In this document: in pieces, positions 51,633-63,943 of the stretch | Layout of the letters: each line of letters starts with the position of its first letter | How positions within the stretch are numbered: the stretch's first letter is position 1 | DNA from: Amblyornis subalaris | Lineage: Eukaryota > Chordata > Aves > Passeriformes > Ptilonorhynchidae | NCBI GenBank assembly: GCA_018881555.1 | Contig: JACAXG010000007.1 | Coordinates: forward strand, 13,745,235-13,809,234 | DNA length: 64,000 nucleotides | Reading direction: 5' to 3' | The notes under the pieces: generated by a model | Database searches by the model: none | The model's input: only the letters and a program-made list of their open reading frames with translations | Told to the model about the DNA's origin: nothing | Position numbers and translations under genes: made by a program

Positions 51633-51638
51633 AATAAA
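51633..51638 (+). terminator. Poly(A) signal after the candidate terminal exon
   Basis: A canonical AATAAA shortly after the TAA at 51602. No clear GU-rich downstream element is seen. It fits the terminal exon model but is weak evidence alone. Confidence 0.25.
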
Positions 51639-51958
51639 GACAACATGAAGAAAGAGAAGTTTCACTGGTTAGAGGTAAAATCTGCAAACAGACAAGTTCA
51701 GTGGTTCTCTCTGGCTTCAATGAAGTCAGCTTTTGAGATACTGTATGTTTTTCAAGCATCCAGGTACCCTGAAAAAAGCCTCAAGTAATTGCAGAACATG
51801 AATAAAAATCCTGAGACTAACAGCTGGCTTTTCAAACATTTTCATGTATCTGCTCATACTCCCACTGTCACTAGGTTTTTGAAAGCTTATGGAACTGTCC
51901 CCTGACACTGGAAGTTGCTTATTGGAACAGTAGCTAGCAGGCTAGTTGCTTGCTAAAA

Positions 51959-51961
<3 letters not shown>

Positions 51962-51998
<37 letters not shown>
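51962..51998. repeat. (TG)18 microsatellite
   Basis: Uninterrupted TG dinucleotides over 37 bases, followed by TATGTACACA. Long perfect arrays of this kind are often length-polymorphic. Confidence 0.95.
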
Positions 51999-52002
<4 letters not shown>

Positions 52003-52279
52003 ACACAAAATATCAAATATACAATATCAAAATAAATCCAGGAATTTTGAATCATTGTGATAACTGGACAGAAGGAAGCCCATTTTTTTGTGTGTGTGAG
52101 AAGCTCTCTGCATTGCGAAGCTAGATATAAAATGAGCTGAAGCCACAGGTGATGTTACTTATGGGACTCTTTGGAAATGATGAGAGCATTCCAATGAACT
52201 CCAGGCAGGGCTAAGAGGTTGTCATGTGTTCTTTCCTGGTTTTAATTGGGATCTGTAACTGAGTGTCTTGCTGTGCTTC

Positions 52280-52672
52280 AGGAGATGCTCCAGTGTGGGC
52301 TCTCCATGGGCTGCAGTTCCTTCAGGACATATCCATCTGCTTCAGTCCAGTGCTCTCCAGAGGCCACAGTGTGGATATCTTCTCCAGTGCCTAGAGCACT
52401 TTCTCTTCCTTCTTCATTGATTTTGATGTTCACAGTGCTTTTTCTCACCGTTTTTTCTTTTGCTTCTCTGTGCCCTGGTGTTTTGCCATTAATTCAATAT
52501 GTTTTAACAGAGGTGCCACCAGCTTTAGTGATGCTCACTGTGCCCTTTGTGTGCGTCCATTGTGGAGCTGCCTGGAATCATTTGTGTCTGGCACGGGGCA
52601 GCCCTGGATCTTTTCCCACAGAGGCCACCCTGCAGCCCTCCCGCTGCCAGCACCTTGCCACATAAACCCATG
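52280..52672 (-). mobile_element. Endogenous retroviral LTR, 5' part, minus strand
   Basis: Same family and orientation as 24146-24980. The shared block includes GCTCCAGTG, CCATGGGCTGCAG and the GAGCACTTTCTC...CTTCTTCATTGA stretch (about 52.39-52.42 kb), matching 24.93-24.96 kb. On the minus strand this copy begins near 52672 with CATGGGTTTATGTGGCAAGG, the start of the family's U3. It ends within the 45-50 bp internal repeat zone, so it lacks the poly(A)-containing 3' half. The 139-codon + frame at 52246-52665 lies inside this element and is spurious. Confidence 0.7.
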
Positions 52673-55600
52673 GAAAAGCAAACAAAAGCAAAGCATAACC
52701 CCACAGCTGACCTGAATGGCAGGAACATTAATAATCTTAAAATTGTTTTTTGTGTTAAGAAAATGCTTCCGTGGAGTTACAGGTCTTTTAATATGTGAGA
52801 GATGAGTATTAGAAGTGGTTGATTAGATGTGTGAGTTTAGGTGCGTAACAAATTCAGAAACTAGTGAAACANACATAACTTCTATTCCAAAATACCTGGG
52901 TACATCGAGGTTGGTGCTGTTGGTGATGACTACTGTGAATTCATCCATCAACTTCAGTTGGTGCCCCAGGCCAAGACCTCTTTTTTCACTATAGGAGCTG
53001 AGCATTGCTTCCCTTAAGGAGGAATGGAAGAAATTAGTTGGCTGACTCCATTCCTAAACACCAAGTTTTTCTGTTTTCCTTTCTCCTGTTTCCATGTTTG
53101 CAAATTTCTCTTGCTGTTGGAAATATTTGCAAACTCTGTTAGTGGTGGGGCTTTTGTTCTGGCTCATTATTTTCCCCTGCTGTTGCTCCTTTGCTCATTT
53201 CCTTTTATCTTGCTGTATTGTTTTTATTCTCTTTCCACATNACAGTCCCATTTGGCTCATCCTCTCCTTTCTTTTCTATAAAACATGATTTTTATCACCC
53301 ATAAAGCATGCTTCTAAAACTTCAACAATACCAAAAACCAGAAAGTCACACTTTTTCTTTTAAATTCTGTTTTGCCTCAGTCTTTCTTATTTTTATGCAG
53401 AAGGAAAGAGAAAAAAAACACATCTAAGACAAAATTACCCATACAGAATAATTTTCAGGGCCCAGGAAGTGATACTTTTTCTGTACTTCTGGATGCTAAC
53501 TGCTATGTTCAAAATCTGTGAAAAGAAAATAATGCCATTTTCAATTCTGTGGATGTTAAGGTAATTTTATTTATCTTTGTAAGTGTCTAAAAATGGTATT
53601 GGTTTATTCCATCTTGCATCAAGAAAGAAATCTCTGTGAAACTTGTTTATCCACCATTTGGTTTTCTTAAATTCTTTGTGACATACTCCGAAAGGAATGT
53701 CAGGAAAGTTGTGCTGTATTCCGTCAATTTAGACTTCATAGAGAACAACCATTTTCAGCTGAGCATGCAGATGTACAAATTAATNAAAATACTTTAAGAT
53801 GCTTTTTGGCGTCTACAGAAAACTTCTTAGACTGNCAGAAGGCTTATTTTGCGTTAGCACCTGTAATATATTGGATTTTCAGTAGGTCATGCCACTGTTC
53901 TTGCTGAACACAAAATGATTTCTCCTTGTTTATCATGCCACACGTTTGTGGAAGGTGCTAGGACAGTAAATTGGAGGATGCAAAGAGAGCACTAACGTGA
54001 CATANTCCCTTTTCATATTGCTAGCCTGAACTTCAGAACAGATCTCGCAGTTGTTGTTGCTGTTGCACAATACCCATGCAATTCTTGAAGCTCTTTAAAA
54101 CTCTAGGTGAGTTACTTAATGTTATAGTAAAGATAGGCAAATTTAATATCTTGGCAGCATTGGGCAGCTTTCCTTCTCCTGAAGACACCGATTTCTGCTT
54201 TGTTTCTATCCTGCATTGTTCCAGCTATTGCTCCTCTTGCCCTTTGGTTGTAAATGGTGAATATAATGTGCTGCTTTACTTCTGATAAGTTTAATTAATC
54301 TATGATTAGTACCAGCATTTCTGCATAAGCATAGAAACATGTTCAAAGGCTTGAGGCCATGTGTTCATAAAATATTCATCTTCTTCTTGTATTAATTTGA
54401 GTAGATTATTGCAAGACCAAATAAAAATCTCATTAAATGCACCTGGCAAATCATACCTTATCAAGAATTTTGCATGGCAAGACTTCACCTTCTTTTTGCA
54501 GGAGCCCTTTTAAAGACCAGTTTAAAGAACTATCCTGTTGTCTAGATAATTCTTGCCCAGGGGAAGCCTGCTGCTGCTTCAGACTTTTTTTAGCCATCAG
54601 ACTGAGAAAACTACAGAAATATTTACAGTGTGCGGCTCAATATCCATAGCCAGAGGAAGCTCTGTTTTGATTGAAGGACAAGGAAACGTGAGCAGCTTGC
54701 CTTAACTTCCATGTTCAATTTGGGATGCCAGAACATTATATTGAACTACCCTGAGGCGTTAGGGTGAGTCATTCAAAATCTCTTCTGCACATTTCCTTAG
54801 TTATTTGGGGTTTCTTTAGCACATAGTATTTTTTTTTCTTTTTGCTAAAAGCATTGCCAAAACTCATGAAATTTAACCCCAACAGTAATGTGAAATGTTA
54901 TTCTGTAACCCTTATTTGCATAAATTTGTTCCACTGTTTGTGTGTGTAAGAATTGATGTTGATATTTCAAAGAAATAGCAGAGAAACCTCCCACAGTGCA
55001 TGACATTTTCGCCCTCTTACACCTCTCCCAAGACCGAAGTCTAGGTCAGTTCTCACAGGTTAACAAATGCATTATTTCTGAAAAAGGTCTGCTGCCTACA
55101 GGAAACTATTTTCTTTTGGAAGGTGCAGACGGGGGAAGCATTGAGGAAAGGATCAAGAGTGAAGACTCTGCAATATATTTAATGAAAGGTTAATTTTTTT
55201 TTTTTATTTTTAGTCTATCTTTCAAATGTTCTCTGGAAACTTCCAGTGCTTTCGCTTCCTAGTCTTGTAAACTTGCCTCATTGACCCATTAAAATTCTCT
55301 AATTCCCTAGTCTCTGTTCCTTTCCATATTTCTTCCTTTTTTTTTGTTTGGTTCCTTTAGTTCCCAGACTTTTTCTTTGTCAGCACTTTGGTTTCCATGC
55401 TACTCCTGTACTCATTTGTGAGCAGTCATCTTCCCCATCTGCAGTTCTCATTCTTGCTTGGCATCTTCCCTTGAGATATGTCTTTTTTATTTTCTTTGTA
55501 GTCATATTGATAGTGCAGAACCAATACCTATAAGTCTTGCAGTGCAAGTTTATATGGAGGTACCACTGAAGTCAGGAGTGAAAACTTTTGAGTGTAGAAT

Positions 55601-58600
55601 AAAATTTCCAATCGGAAAAAGTTATTGCTTAATTTTTACTAACATTTTTTGTGTTACTCAGCATCTCTATCAGTTACTGCAAAATGGGTTGTACGCCCAT
55701 GTTAAGAAAATAAGTTACATCAAAGATTGTCACAAAATCCTTAGCCTTTTTTTTTTTTTCCCCTTGAAAATGTATTCTCCAGGCTCTTGGTTACTGTTGA
55801 GTTGCTGCATCAGGTGTGGATTTCCTGACTGCATATTGAATTAGCACGTTAGTGTTACTGATGCAAGGAAGCTTTGACTGGTGCACAGGCACTCCAGAAG
55901 TAATAATGAGGATATTTAAACATTCTGACACTTTCTCCTACTGTTTGCTGTCGTTTTCACCTGCTTTGTCTTTGGAAGCCAATATGTGAAGGCAGAGTCA
56001 ACATCTGTGGCAACGGTTTTGGCTGTAGTTGACAACTAGAGGACCCACATGACGGACTCTGCACTTCAATCTTAATCTTTACAACACATGTTTATGTATC
56101 TAAATCAGGGTTGCTTCGGTCCTCACACTGTGGGGAAGAAGTTCTGCCAGTTAGGCCTGGTTTTGATAACTGCATAGGTGCCATAAAATTGCAGTGACCC
56201 TTAGAATTGCAGGTGCTCTTTGCCTAGGTTTACCACCTTCTTGCCCACTAGTTTCTATTATTTTGCATAACTTTAGTTAGTATTAAAATAACCAAGAAAA
56301 CCCACATATAAGGTTTCTTCTAAAATGTTCCTTTAAAATTATTTTGCAGAGCTCTGTAGGGATATGACAAGTTTTGGGAGAGAGAATATTTAATCCACAG
56401 GGCAGTTCAGATTCTCATCCTTAGATGCAAACTATTTCCTGGATTGGTTAGAAAAAAGCTACAAGGGAGCCAAAATCTGTCTCTAGCTTGCATTATTTAA
56501 TCACTGATTAGATAATTGCAATTTTTCCATGTAAAAAGTGGCACACAGGCATCGGACATATCATAATATACAAAAGCTCTGTCCTCGTTGTAACTGCTTT
56601 AAATTCAATGCAATCTTTCCAAAGTAGTTGATCAAATGATATGTGATTATAAGAAGCAATGTGCTGATGTTGACACCCTCTTAATTTCAATTTGCTGAGG
56701 TAGGAATTGGCCAGTAGCAACTCTGGCTTTTACAGGTTGACTAATAGCCGTGCTTGAAAACTTTTCTTTTGGTTGACTAAATTATTTATGAGGCTTTAGG
56801 TTAGGCAAAGGTGGCCAACCGGTTTATGATTGTACATGATTTTACTACCTACACAAGGACTACAATTTCATCTTTAGCTGTAAATGGAAACAAAATCCAA
56901 ATCACAGCATATACTGTCAAAGGATCTCTAAGGCCAATATAATGTGAGATATCCAAAGGGCATTTTTTGGTCTCTTTTATTAACATTATATTTTCAAAAG
57001 CATAGAAGTTGCTTGCTGCGATAAATATTAACTTCAGCAACTCAACATCTTACTGTAGTTTTCTTATTTCAGAAAAAAAAAAAATTAGTTTTAGCAGTGT
57101 AATACACCAGCAGGCTCTAAGGTTACACTAATGAATATTTAAGATCCAGGGCCTTCTTTTAGCAAAATATAAACTACCATCTTGAACAGTATCTCTGTTG
57201 GTGAGCAAGGTCAGATCAGTACACAGATCCTTATCTTCACTGAAGATTCTGCAGACACATAGGAGAACTTACTAGGAGACACCTTAATACGCTGAATTTT
57301 GTATCATATCAACCCAAACACAAAACTGTTTTTAAATACAGATACAAGTCTTGATTTGTATCAAGATAACTGTTGGAATTTTACATGTCTTTGTAATGTG
57401 AATGACCCAGGCACAACTTTTTTTGTGTAAATATGAAGAGCTGGTAGGTTTGTAGAAGAAATAATAATTTTTTTAAAGTTTAGGGGATGGGATTTGTTGT
57501 TGCTTTGTTGTTGTTTTTTCAATAGAACTCTTTTTCATTAGTGCATCTCCTTTTTTCCATCATTGTGTTCTCAGTTAGCGTAATGGAGATTTTTGAGTGT
57601 GAACCTTTTGTACATGAAAGGTGCCAAAATCCTCATCTTCTACTAATGAGTATTAATTGCTGTGTCACTTTCTATGAATGCATGAAACTGTTCAGTCCTA
57701 AAAGTAAGGGCTTTTCACTGTATTTGCCTGGAAGAGTTTTCACCATTGGTAGAATGAAAATCTGTTTTGCCTTTAAAAAGTGCGAAAAGGCTGCTGTGAA
57801 GGGTGTCGGTGTCAGAGGTGGGAACCGTCCTTTTTTCTCCTTTTTTTTTTGTAATGGGATCTAAAATGGAATGTGGTGTTCATTTATTTGTGTGACATAA
57901 ACAGAATAGTATGGGGTTTTTTTGTAAAGTTCCTGTGAATGCATATGTCAAGATTGATGTTAAAGCTATTTACAGGTTGTACGAAACAGGGGAGACAGCA
58001 GTTGCTTGTTGCTTCCTTTGCTTAGCTCTCCAAATTCAAAAATTATTTAAAATTCATGCCTTGCTCTTCTTCCATAGAGTTTAAAGGCTCAATTCTCTAT
58101 CAGTCTCTATCCAAAAAATTGGGATGAGGTAGACAGGTAGCATTTCTTTTTATCCTCTACCGTTATTCCTTGCCCTGTAGCTGGAGACAGCAGTGGTCTG
58201 CTCATTCAAAATTAAGAAAATCTAATTATTGTTACAAAATGAATCTGAATTTTTGTACCTGAAAACTGCTTGATGAAAATGTTAGAATTTTAAGTATAAT
58301 GCAGTATGTGTACATGAAGTCCTGTGTGGTGCTCTTTTATCAGAAAGACATTTTCTTCTCTGGCTTTGTATGCCTTTTGTACCTTATTCAGTTAGGTTCT
58401 GGTCAGACCTCATTTTGTAANGAAATGTTATGTGCAGGGACGTAGCGTGGGTATTCAACTGTCTGTCACTTCTGACGCAGAGAGAAGTAAATACTCTGTC
58501 ACCCTTTCTCAGCTGTCACACTGGACCCTGGGATCATCCTGATCTGTGCAAAATGAGAGCTCTGCACCGGGGAATTCTGGTCCATCACAAGCAACGTGCA

Positions 58601-58749
58601 TTGCAGTGCTTTTTGTGTGGCCATGATCAGTTCTTTTGTATGTTTTGTTTTACTATGAAAGTTTCTGAAATGATACTGAAGTGTGTGGTTCCCTTTGTTT
58701 AAGAAGTTTGTTGGGTTTTTTTTAAAAAGCGATGCTGACTTCATTTAGT

Positions 58750-59010
58750 CTATTACTTGTACAAGTATGATTCATGGTTAATATTCACTTGCATATGCTC
58801 TTGCAAACACTAATTAATCCTATTTGCAAGGACAAATTATGATTAATGCATATCCTTAAAATTTACACCTAATTACACAGAATATAATCTCTAAATTTGT
58901 ATAAATAGAATTTAACATTTTGAACATTATAGATAATAAGGAATTTTCTGAACTTACATTTGCATGTGCTAATTAATGGCTGCTTCATTGTATTTACATT
59001 TGCAAACAGT
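58750..59010. promoter_or_regulatory. Candidate homeodomain/POU-rich conserved element
   Basis: The block carries TAATTAAT at 58811-58818 and 58970-58977, ATTAATGCATAT at 58842-58853 and an exact octamer complement ATTTGCAT at 58958-58965, within 170 bp. Related TTGCATATGC, TATTTGCAAG and CATTTGCAAA words occur nearby. The density of these words in a block without repeats is typical of developmental enhancers. Conservation is not testable here. Confidence 0.3.
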
Positions 59011-59213
59011 TTTTTTTCTCATTACTCAACTTAGTGCTCTGTGAACAGAGAAAAATAACATACCATTTTTAGCACAGGTCAAAAATGTACATCTCACACC
59101 TGATTTTGTATCTAAGTTCATCCTTTGATGAAATAAAATAGTGGCATTTTATTTAACAGTTGCTATTGATTTAATTGAATTTACCTGTACTTAAAAAGGA
59201 GGGAAATTCTGAA

Positions 59214-59231
59214 TTTTTTTTTTTTTTTTTT
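59214..59231. repeat. Poly-T run
   Basis: Eighteen consecutive T in an already AT-rich region. No retroposed body is recognised beside it. Confidence 0.75.
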
Positions 59232-61905
59232 ACTATATTGATGAATTTTATTCTTGGAAAGCTAAACACTTAGGTAGTAATAAACTTGATCATGGCATAC
59301 TAAAAATGCATGAGTCCATATGCAATATAACAAATTTCTTGTGCTTGTAATAATAAATATCTTAGAAATTTTTTTTATATGTATACTTTTTGTCCATTCT
59401 TACGTACAAGATTTTGAGATCTGGACAATCTAAAATTCTGAAGGAGAAGAAAATTTCTTGGAGGCCTTAATTTTTAGTTCTGTTTCCAGAGGCAGGTTAA
59501 AAAGTACATATACACATTGTGATGAAATGGGTAATTTGTACAATGTGTTAGTTTAAGCAAAGTATTAATTTTCAACCATGATATGCTAAAAATAAAATTT
59601 AGCAGATCTTATTTTTGCAGTTGGTCTATTACAAACTACTTCTTTCTAAACTAAAGTAAAACCCATAGCTGAAACCCAATCATTATCTTGCATTTAAATC
59701 CATTCACTGATTTAAAATAATTTTAACTTTTTTTGGTTTCCTACCATGAGTCAAAAAATGTAATTTATAAACATTTACTAACAGTAGGTAAAAAATACTT
59801 ACACTTCAACCATCTCATAAAGTCATAGCTGTTAAGAGTAATTGGGGATTACATGCAGCTTAGTGAAATATTTGTTGTTTTGTTTATTGGATGTGCCTGC
59901 TATTGTATAAATAAATAAACCTGAAATAATTATGGTTGGTAAAGACTTATAAATACGTTTGATCTCAGACATTTAAAAAAAATATTATTATGGTTATTAT
60001 ATTTTTCACACTACTAGTGGGAGTTTCTAATTTAAATAATGGAGGATTCCAGAGCACCACATCTTGACATTGCTGCCAGTGTTAACATTGGGTTTCACAA
60101 TGTGACAAATAATGCAGGTCAGAGATGTAACATATTTTTTTGTCTGGTTGCATAATTCAGCGGTGTGNTGGTGGGTAAACTATCTCTGTTCAATATGTGG
60201 AAAGCTGCTATACAGACTGATGAAGAGTTGCATTTATAAAAACTCACTGAAATAGCTCAGTAAGCCTAACTCAGAGGTTATTCAAATGAGCTACTGATAA
60301 CACTAATCCAGTGTTGTTTTTCCTTGGGTGTTTTTCTGTGTGTCGGTCGGTCTGTGACTTTCACCTTTAGGGCTTGTAATTACACTGGGTAGTATTTTAG
60401 AAATGACCAACTTTATTATCATTTTTTTCAGGTTATAATGTNTCTTATGCATTCTTCTAAATCAAAAATGGACATCAGTTTTAAGGAACAGTTTTGTAGC
60501 AGTGCTTGATCCATCTGTGACTGTTGAGATACACTTTTTGACACAGTTTATTTTTCAAAAGATTTGTGGTCTAATGCATTTTTCTGGCCAGAAAAAATCA
60601 AAGATTCTGTAGTCAACCACAAAGCATTATTAGGATGGGAGGACAAGGTTCTCTCAAATGTTTGAATCAAATGATTGTTTCCTGTTTTTGTTTGTTTCAG
60701 AAAACTTGAACACAATCCTCTTCATGCGAGTTTTCATTGTTAGATGCATCTATTTAACCTTCCATGGACTGTTTCTTCCCTTATTTTAAGTTCTGAAATN
60801 AGGCTCTTTGCTTTTAATCTTGTATTAATTCTCCAGGCCTACAAAAAGCATGTTTATTCAAATTCACGTTTTGTGACACCTGCTGTGTCACTGAAATTTC
60901 TGCATTTTCTGTACAGTTGCCTACCTCACATAGCATGTATTTTCCTTAAAGTCTTAGCTTTAAAAGAGATGGATCTTATTCATAAGTGCAAATCTGGTTT
61001 TTAAGATCTGATAGTTGATACTCTAAAATTTGTGTACTTTTGTCTGTTGAAAGATATTTTGGGCGAAAGTCTTCAAAATCAAAACACGTCGTGTTATGGA
61101 TAGAACAACTTTCCCATCACTGGGNTTCAATTTAGATAATTTACAGTTATTCGGTAGGTCCCTGTTTCACAATTGCTTTTAAACCTTAAACTGTGTAATT
61201 TATGCATTGTTGTTCTTAAAATAATGTCACTATTGAACTTCAAGGGCTGTCCACAAGTTGTGATCCAATGGTAATTTATGTAATAGTGTTTGCCAGGGAC
61301 TTGCAAGAGCTGGAAGTAATCACTGCTAAGGCAATTTGAGTCTCCACGTGTGTCCTCATTTAGGTATTCACTTATGCTGTCATAATTACTTAAATGTCAC
61401 ACTTAAACGTTTCATCTTTTTCAATGCCTTAAGAAAGCAGTGTGATTACAGTGGCAGCACCAGTTGTCTGCAGGGAGGGCTTGTGAATTACCACCAGAAT
61501 CTGGATTGCTACATTTTGTGTATTTAAAAATACACACACGAGTGAATCAGAAATTTATCAGGAAGATATCCAAAATAATCCATGTCAATTTGGTGCTGGT
61601 AAGGCTTCCTGAGATTGCTGTTGTGTTTTGGGGGTTGCATTTCAAGACTGGAAATTAATAACTTGTGAAAGTCCAAAGGAAGTAGAAGGAGATGTGCAAC
61701 AGACAAGAAACCATCTCTTGTTCAGAAAATTTCTGAATAGCTTAAGGAAAACGATATTAGACTGTTTGACATGGATCTCTAAGATGAGAGTTTCTGTGAA
61801 AACTCTGTGTATCAGTCTTTTGCAGCTTTAGTAGTGCATGTAACCAATAGTGAAGTTGAGACAGTTAATTAAAGCTAAATGGAAAAGAGAAAATTTCTTC
61901 AATTC

Positions 61906-61911
61906 TTTATT
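61906..61911 (-). terminator. Poly(A) signal of the solo LTR
   Basis: AATAAA on the minus strand (context TTAATAAAGAATTG), 50-55 bp before the LTR 3' end. Confidence 0.55.
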
Positions 61912-62106
61912 AATAGGAACCTGGGAAGCAAAAAGTATTTCTTAGCAAAAGCAGCCTTCAGTGAGACAGATCTGAGGTTACCTGAGAAGGATCACCCTGG
62001 GATTAAGTTCCATCAGAGCAGACTTCTGTCTTCGTGCTGCCCCTTTCAGTCGTGCTGAGCAGCTCACATTATGAATATACATCTTGACTCCTCAAAAAGT
62101 GAACAA

Positions 62107-62113
62107 TTTTATA
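62107..62113 (-). promoter_or_regulatory. TATA box of the solo LTR
   Basis: TATAAAA on the minus strand, about 200 bp upstream of the LTR poly(A) signal, as expected for a U3/R junction promoter. Confidence 0.5.
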
Positions 62114-62722
62114 CTGGCTGCCTCAGTTTGAGAGCTGTTTAATGCCGGATCTGGAAGTTTAAAGGGCAATAACATGAAATTGGGAAGAGTAGGTGATTAT
62201 AGGGAAGCCTAACTCCTCCCCGAAGGTGTGATTCACTCCGGCTAAACCTGTTAGTGGCAGTTTGCCACCAAATTTGCACTAGCTCTCCCCAGACAACCTG
62301 GTGAGCCAATTCAGAAAGCTATTCACTTCTCTGTCAGGTTAGGTGCCACTGACTGAGCTCCTGCCTTGGATCCCTGGGGTGTGAGACATGCCAGTGCTTT
62401 TAAGAAAGGAGCAGCAGGAAGCGCAACGATACCATTGCTGCAGGCTGCAGCTGGCTTGTGTAAGCTTCAGGTCTCCAGGAAAGCAGAGGGCCTAGGGACA
62501 ACACAGCATGGTTTTTTTCATTTTTCCCTATAGTGGATCATGATTTTCAGGTGTTTGGGTGGTCCCTTGTCTTGGACAGCTCTCCACAAAAGTAATCTTT
62601 GATGCAATTTCTGCTGCTTGTCTTAGACTGGGCAGAGCTGCAGGACAAGACTACGGAGTCCAAACTTTGACTTCTTGTGCTCTGGAAGAGTAACATCTCA
62701 CTGGTGTAAAGAACCTAACTCA

Positions 62723-63545
62723 AAGTTTACCTCATACTCTGTTGATCCAGTGGGTTTTTAAATGTGGGATCAGAGGAGACATGACTTTGGCTTGAGAATT
62801 CACAGAGATAAGTGGAAACCAATGTAACGTTTAAATGTGGTAGATCAGCTGGAGTTCAAGCCATAGCAAGACTATGGGCATGCTCAATTTGTGCCTGGGG
62901 TATAGACTTTTGCAGCCTTCATAAATGTTTTAAATCCTGAGTAATCAATCTCAAACTTCCACATAACACAGTAAGTTGATAGACTTGCTTTTTTTGTATA
63001 AATGGAAGTGAAAGTACTAATTTTGTTAACTGTGTTTTCAATTGGGTCATTAAAAGTAGTTCAGTTGCCATATGTACCATAGTGCTGAAACCCTGAAGCT
63101 ATTGAAAGGGAAGTCTGAAAGATGTAGTTTTATGTTTGCTAGGAAAACTCAATGCTATTAATGTAAGGCTGGCGAGAGATGAATATCTGTTCATCAATAT
63201 TTCATCTAGACAAATTTATCATAATGTTTTCAGAAGCACCCATCCTTAAACATATTCCCCAAACTCAACTGAAGTGTCTTTGTGCTCTATCCTTAATCTA
63301 GCATCCTGCAACCCCTGGAGTATAGGAATAAAAAGATGTTTACATAGTATATTAGCTCCAAATGTTGATTTCTTTATTTTTTTGACAGCTATTCAGTCAG
63401 CTGTTACTAGGTCTTCTGAGATGAATTTAATATTTTTCTTCTAGGCTGGAGGAAGGAAGGAAGAGAAGCAATAACTAGTAATAATGTAGTTCGCCAGTGC
63501 TAACTGGAGGGGTTTCAGCTTTCTGTGTAGCACTGGATTTGGTCA
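62723..63545. other. Non-coding stretch between solo LTR and pseudogene candidate
   Basis: AT-rich sequence without a recognised gene or repeat. An acceptor-like TTTTTCTTCTAG at about 63443 is followed by short frames that stop quickly. Confidence 0.5.
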
Positions 63546-63943
63546 TCATGGAGCCACCATGCAAGTCAGTGGACGTGGTAAGAGGGCTCCACCTGCACCA
63601 ACTCCTGCAGCATCCTGATCTTCAGAGTTGGCATAAATGAGNGGAGGGCTGTAAGAAACCACTGACTTCTCTTTCAGTGCAGCTTGCCCCTGCAGCAGCA
63701 GGTTGGTTATGGCAGAATATACTCCCTTGTAGTCACGGGAGGGCAAACTGAGACTGAAACAAAGCTGATGCTCAGCTTCCCCCAGTGCCTGCAGAGTGTG
63801 GCTGGCAATGGTAGCACACACGGGTACTTCTTGATGATGTCATCTGTTATGGGCAGCTGCTGAAGGTATGGGGTGATGATTCTTTCTGAGAAATGCAAAC
63901 ATTTACACACCACACTGAAACGTGTGGTGCTTAAAAAACCCAA
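63546..63943 (-). pseudogene. Candidate unidentified protein-derived sequence with frame break
   Basis: A GC-richer minus-strand stretch with two overlapping frames that read as parts of one protein. The upstream frame gives ERIITPYLQQLPITDDI and then IKKYP. Near 63815-63825 the protein-like text switches frame to CATIASHTLQALGEAEHQL, then SLPSRDYKGVYSAITNLL and LLQGQAALKEKSVV. After about 63600 the text degrades and a stop follows the position-63546 end. The amphipathic, leucine-rich helices could come from an alpha-helical repeat protein. I do not recognise the parent. A frameshifted processed pseudogene, an old repeat's coding region, or two separate exons are all possible. The sequence may continue beyond the window. 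Confidence 0.35.

Larger units (their letters stand above)
52673..61856. other. AT-rich non-coding stretch
   Basis: No supported gene. Short open segments after acceptors at 55067 and 55501 lack convincing donors. A GC-richer patch at 58.43-58.64 kb has frames on both strands without domains. The block from 58.75 to 60.1 kb is extremely AT-rich and unusually free of N. A poly-T run of 18 lies at 59214-59231. The frame at 57541-57864 looks like chance. Confidence 0.5.
61857..62722 (-). mobile_element. Solo endogenous retroviral LTR, minus strand, 866 bp
   Basis: The + strand limits are TGAG at 61857 and CTCA ending at 62722, forming perfect 4 bp terminal inverted repeats with TG...CA ends. 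Both sides are flanked by AAGT (61853-61856 and 62723-62726), a 4 bp target duplication of the length made by gammaretrovirus-like integrases. On the minus strand TATAAAA lies at 62113-62107 and AATAAA at 61911-61906, about 200 bp apart, with a short U5 of roughly 30 bp after the expected cleavage site. The block is GC-richer than its flanks. No retroviral genes lie between matched LTRs, so recombination to a solo LTR is the simplest history. The family is not named. Confidence 0.75.

Noticed and set aside
52246..52665. 139-codon + strand frame
   Set aside because: It overlaps a recognisable LTR fragment almost completely; the frame comes from GC-rich repeat sequence.
55068..55190. Open charged segment reading GGSIEERIKSEDSAIYLMKG
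   Set aside because: Acceptor tract is weak and the donor GTTAAT is poor, so chance is likely.
55502..55559. 58 bp segment after a strong pyrimidine tract, reading HIDSAEPIPISLAVQVYME
   Set aside because: The donor GTACCA is poor, and no phase partner is found nearby. It could be revisited with RNA data.
57541..57864. 107-codon + frame with cysteine-rich text
   Set aside because: No domain, no splice context, ends in a T run. It reads as chance.
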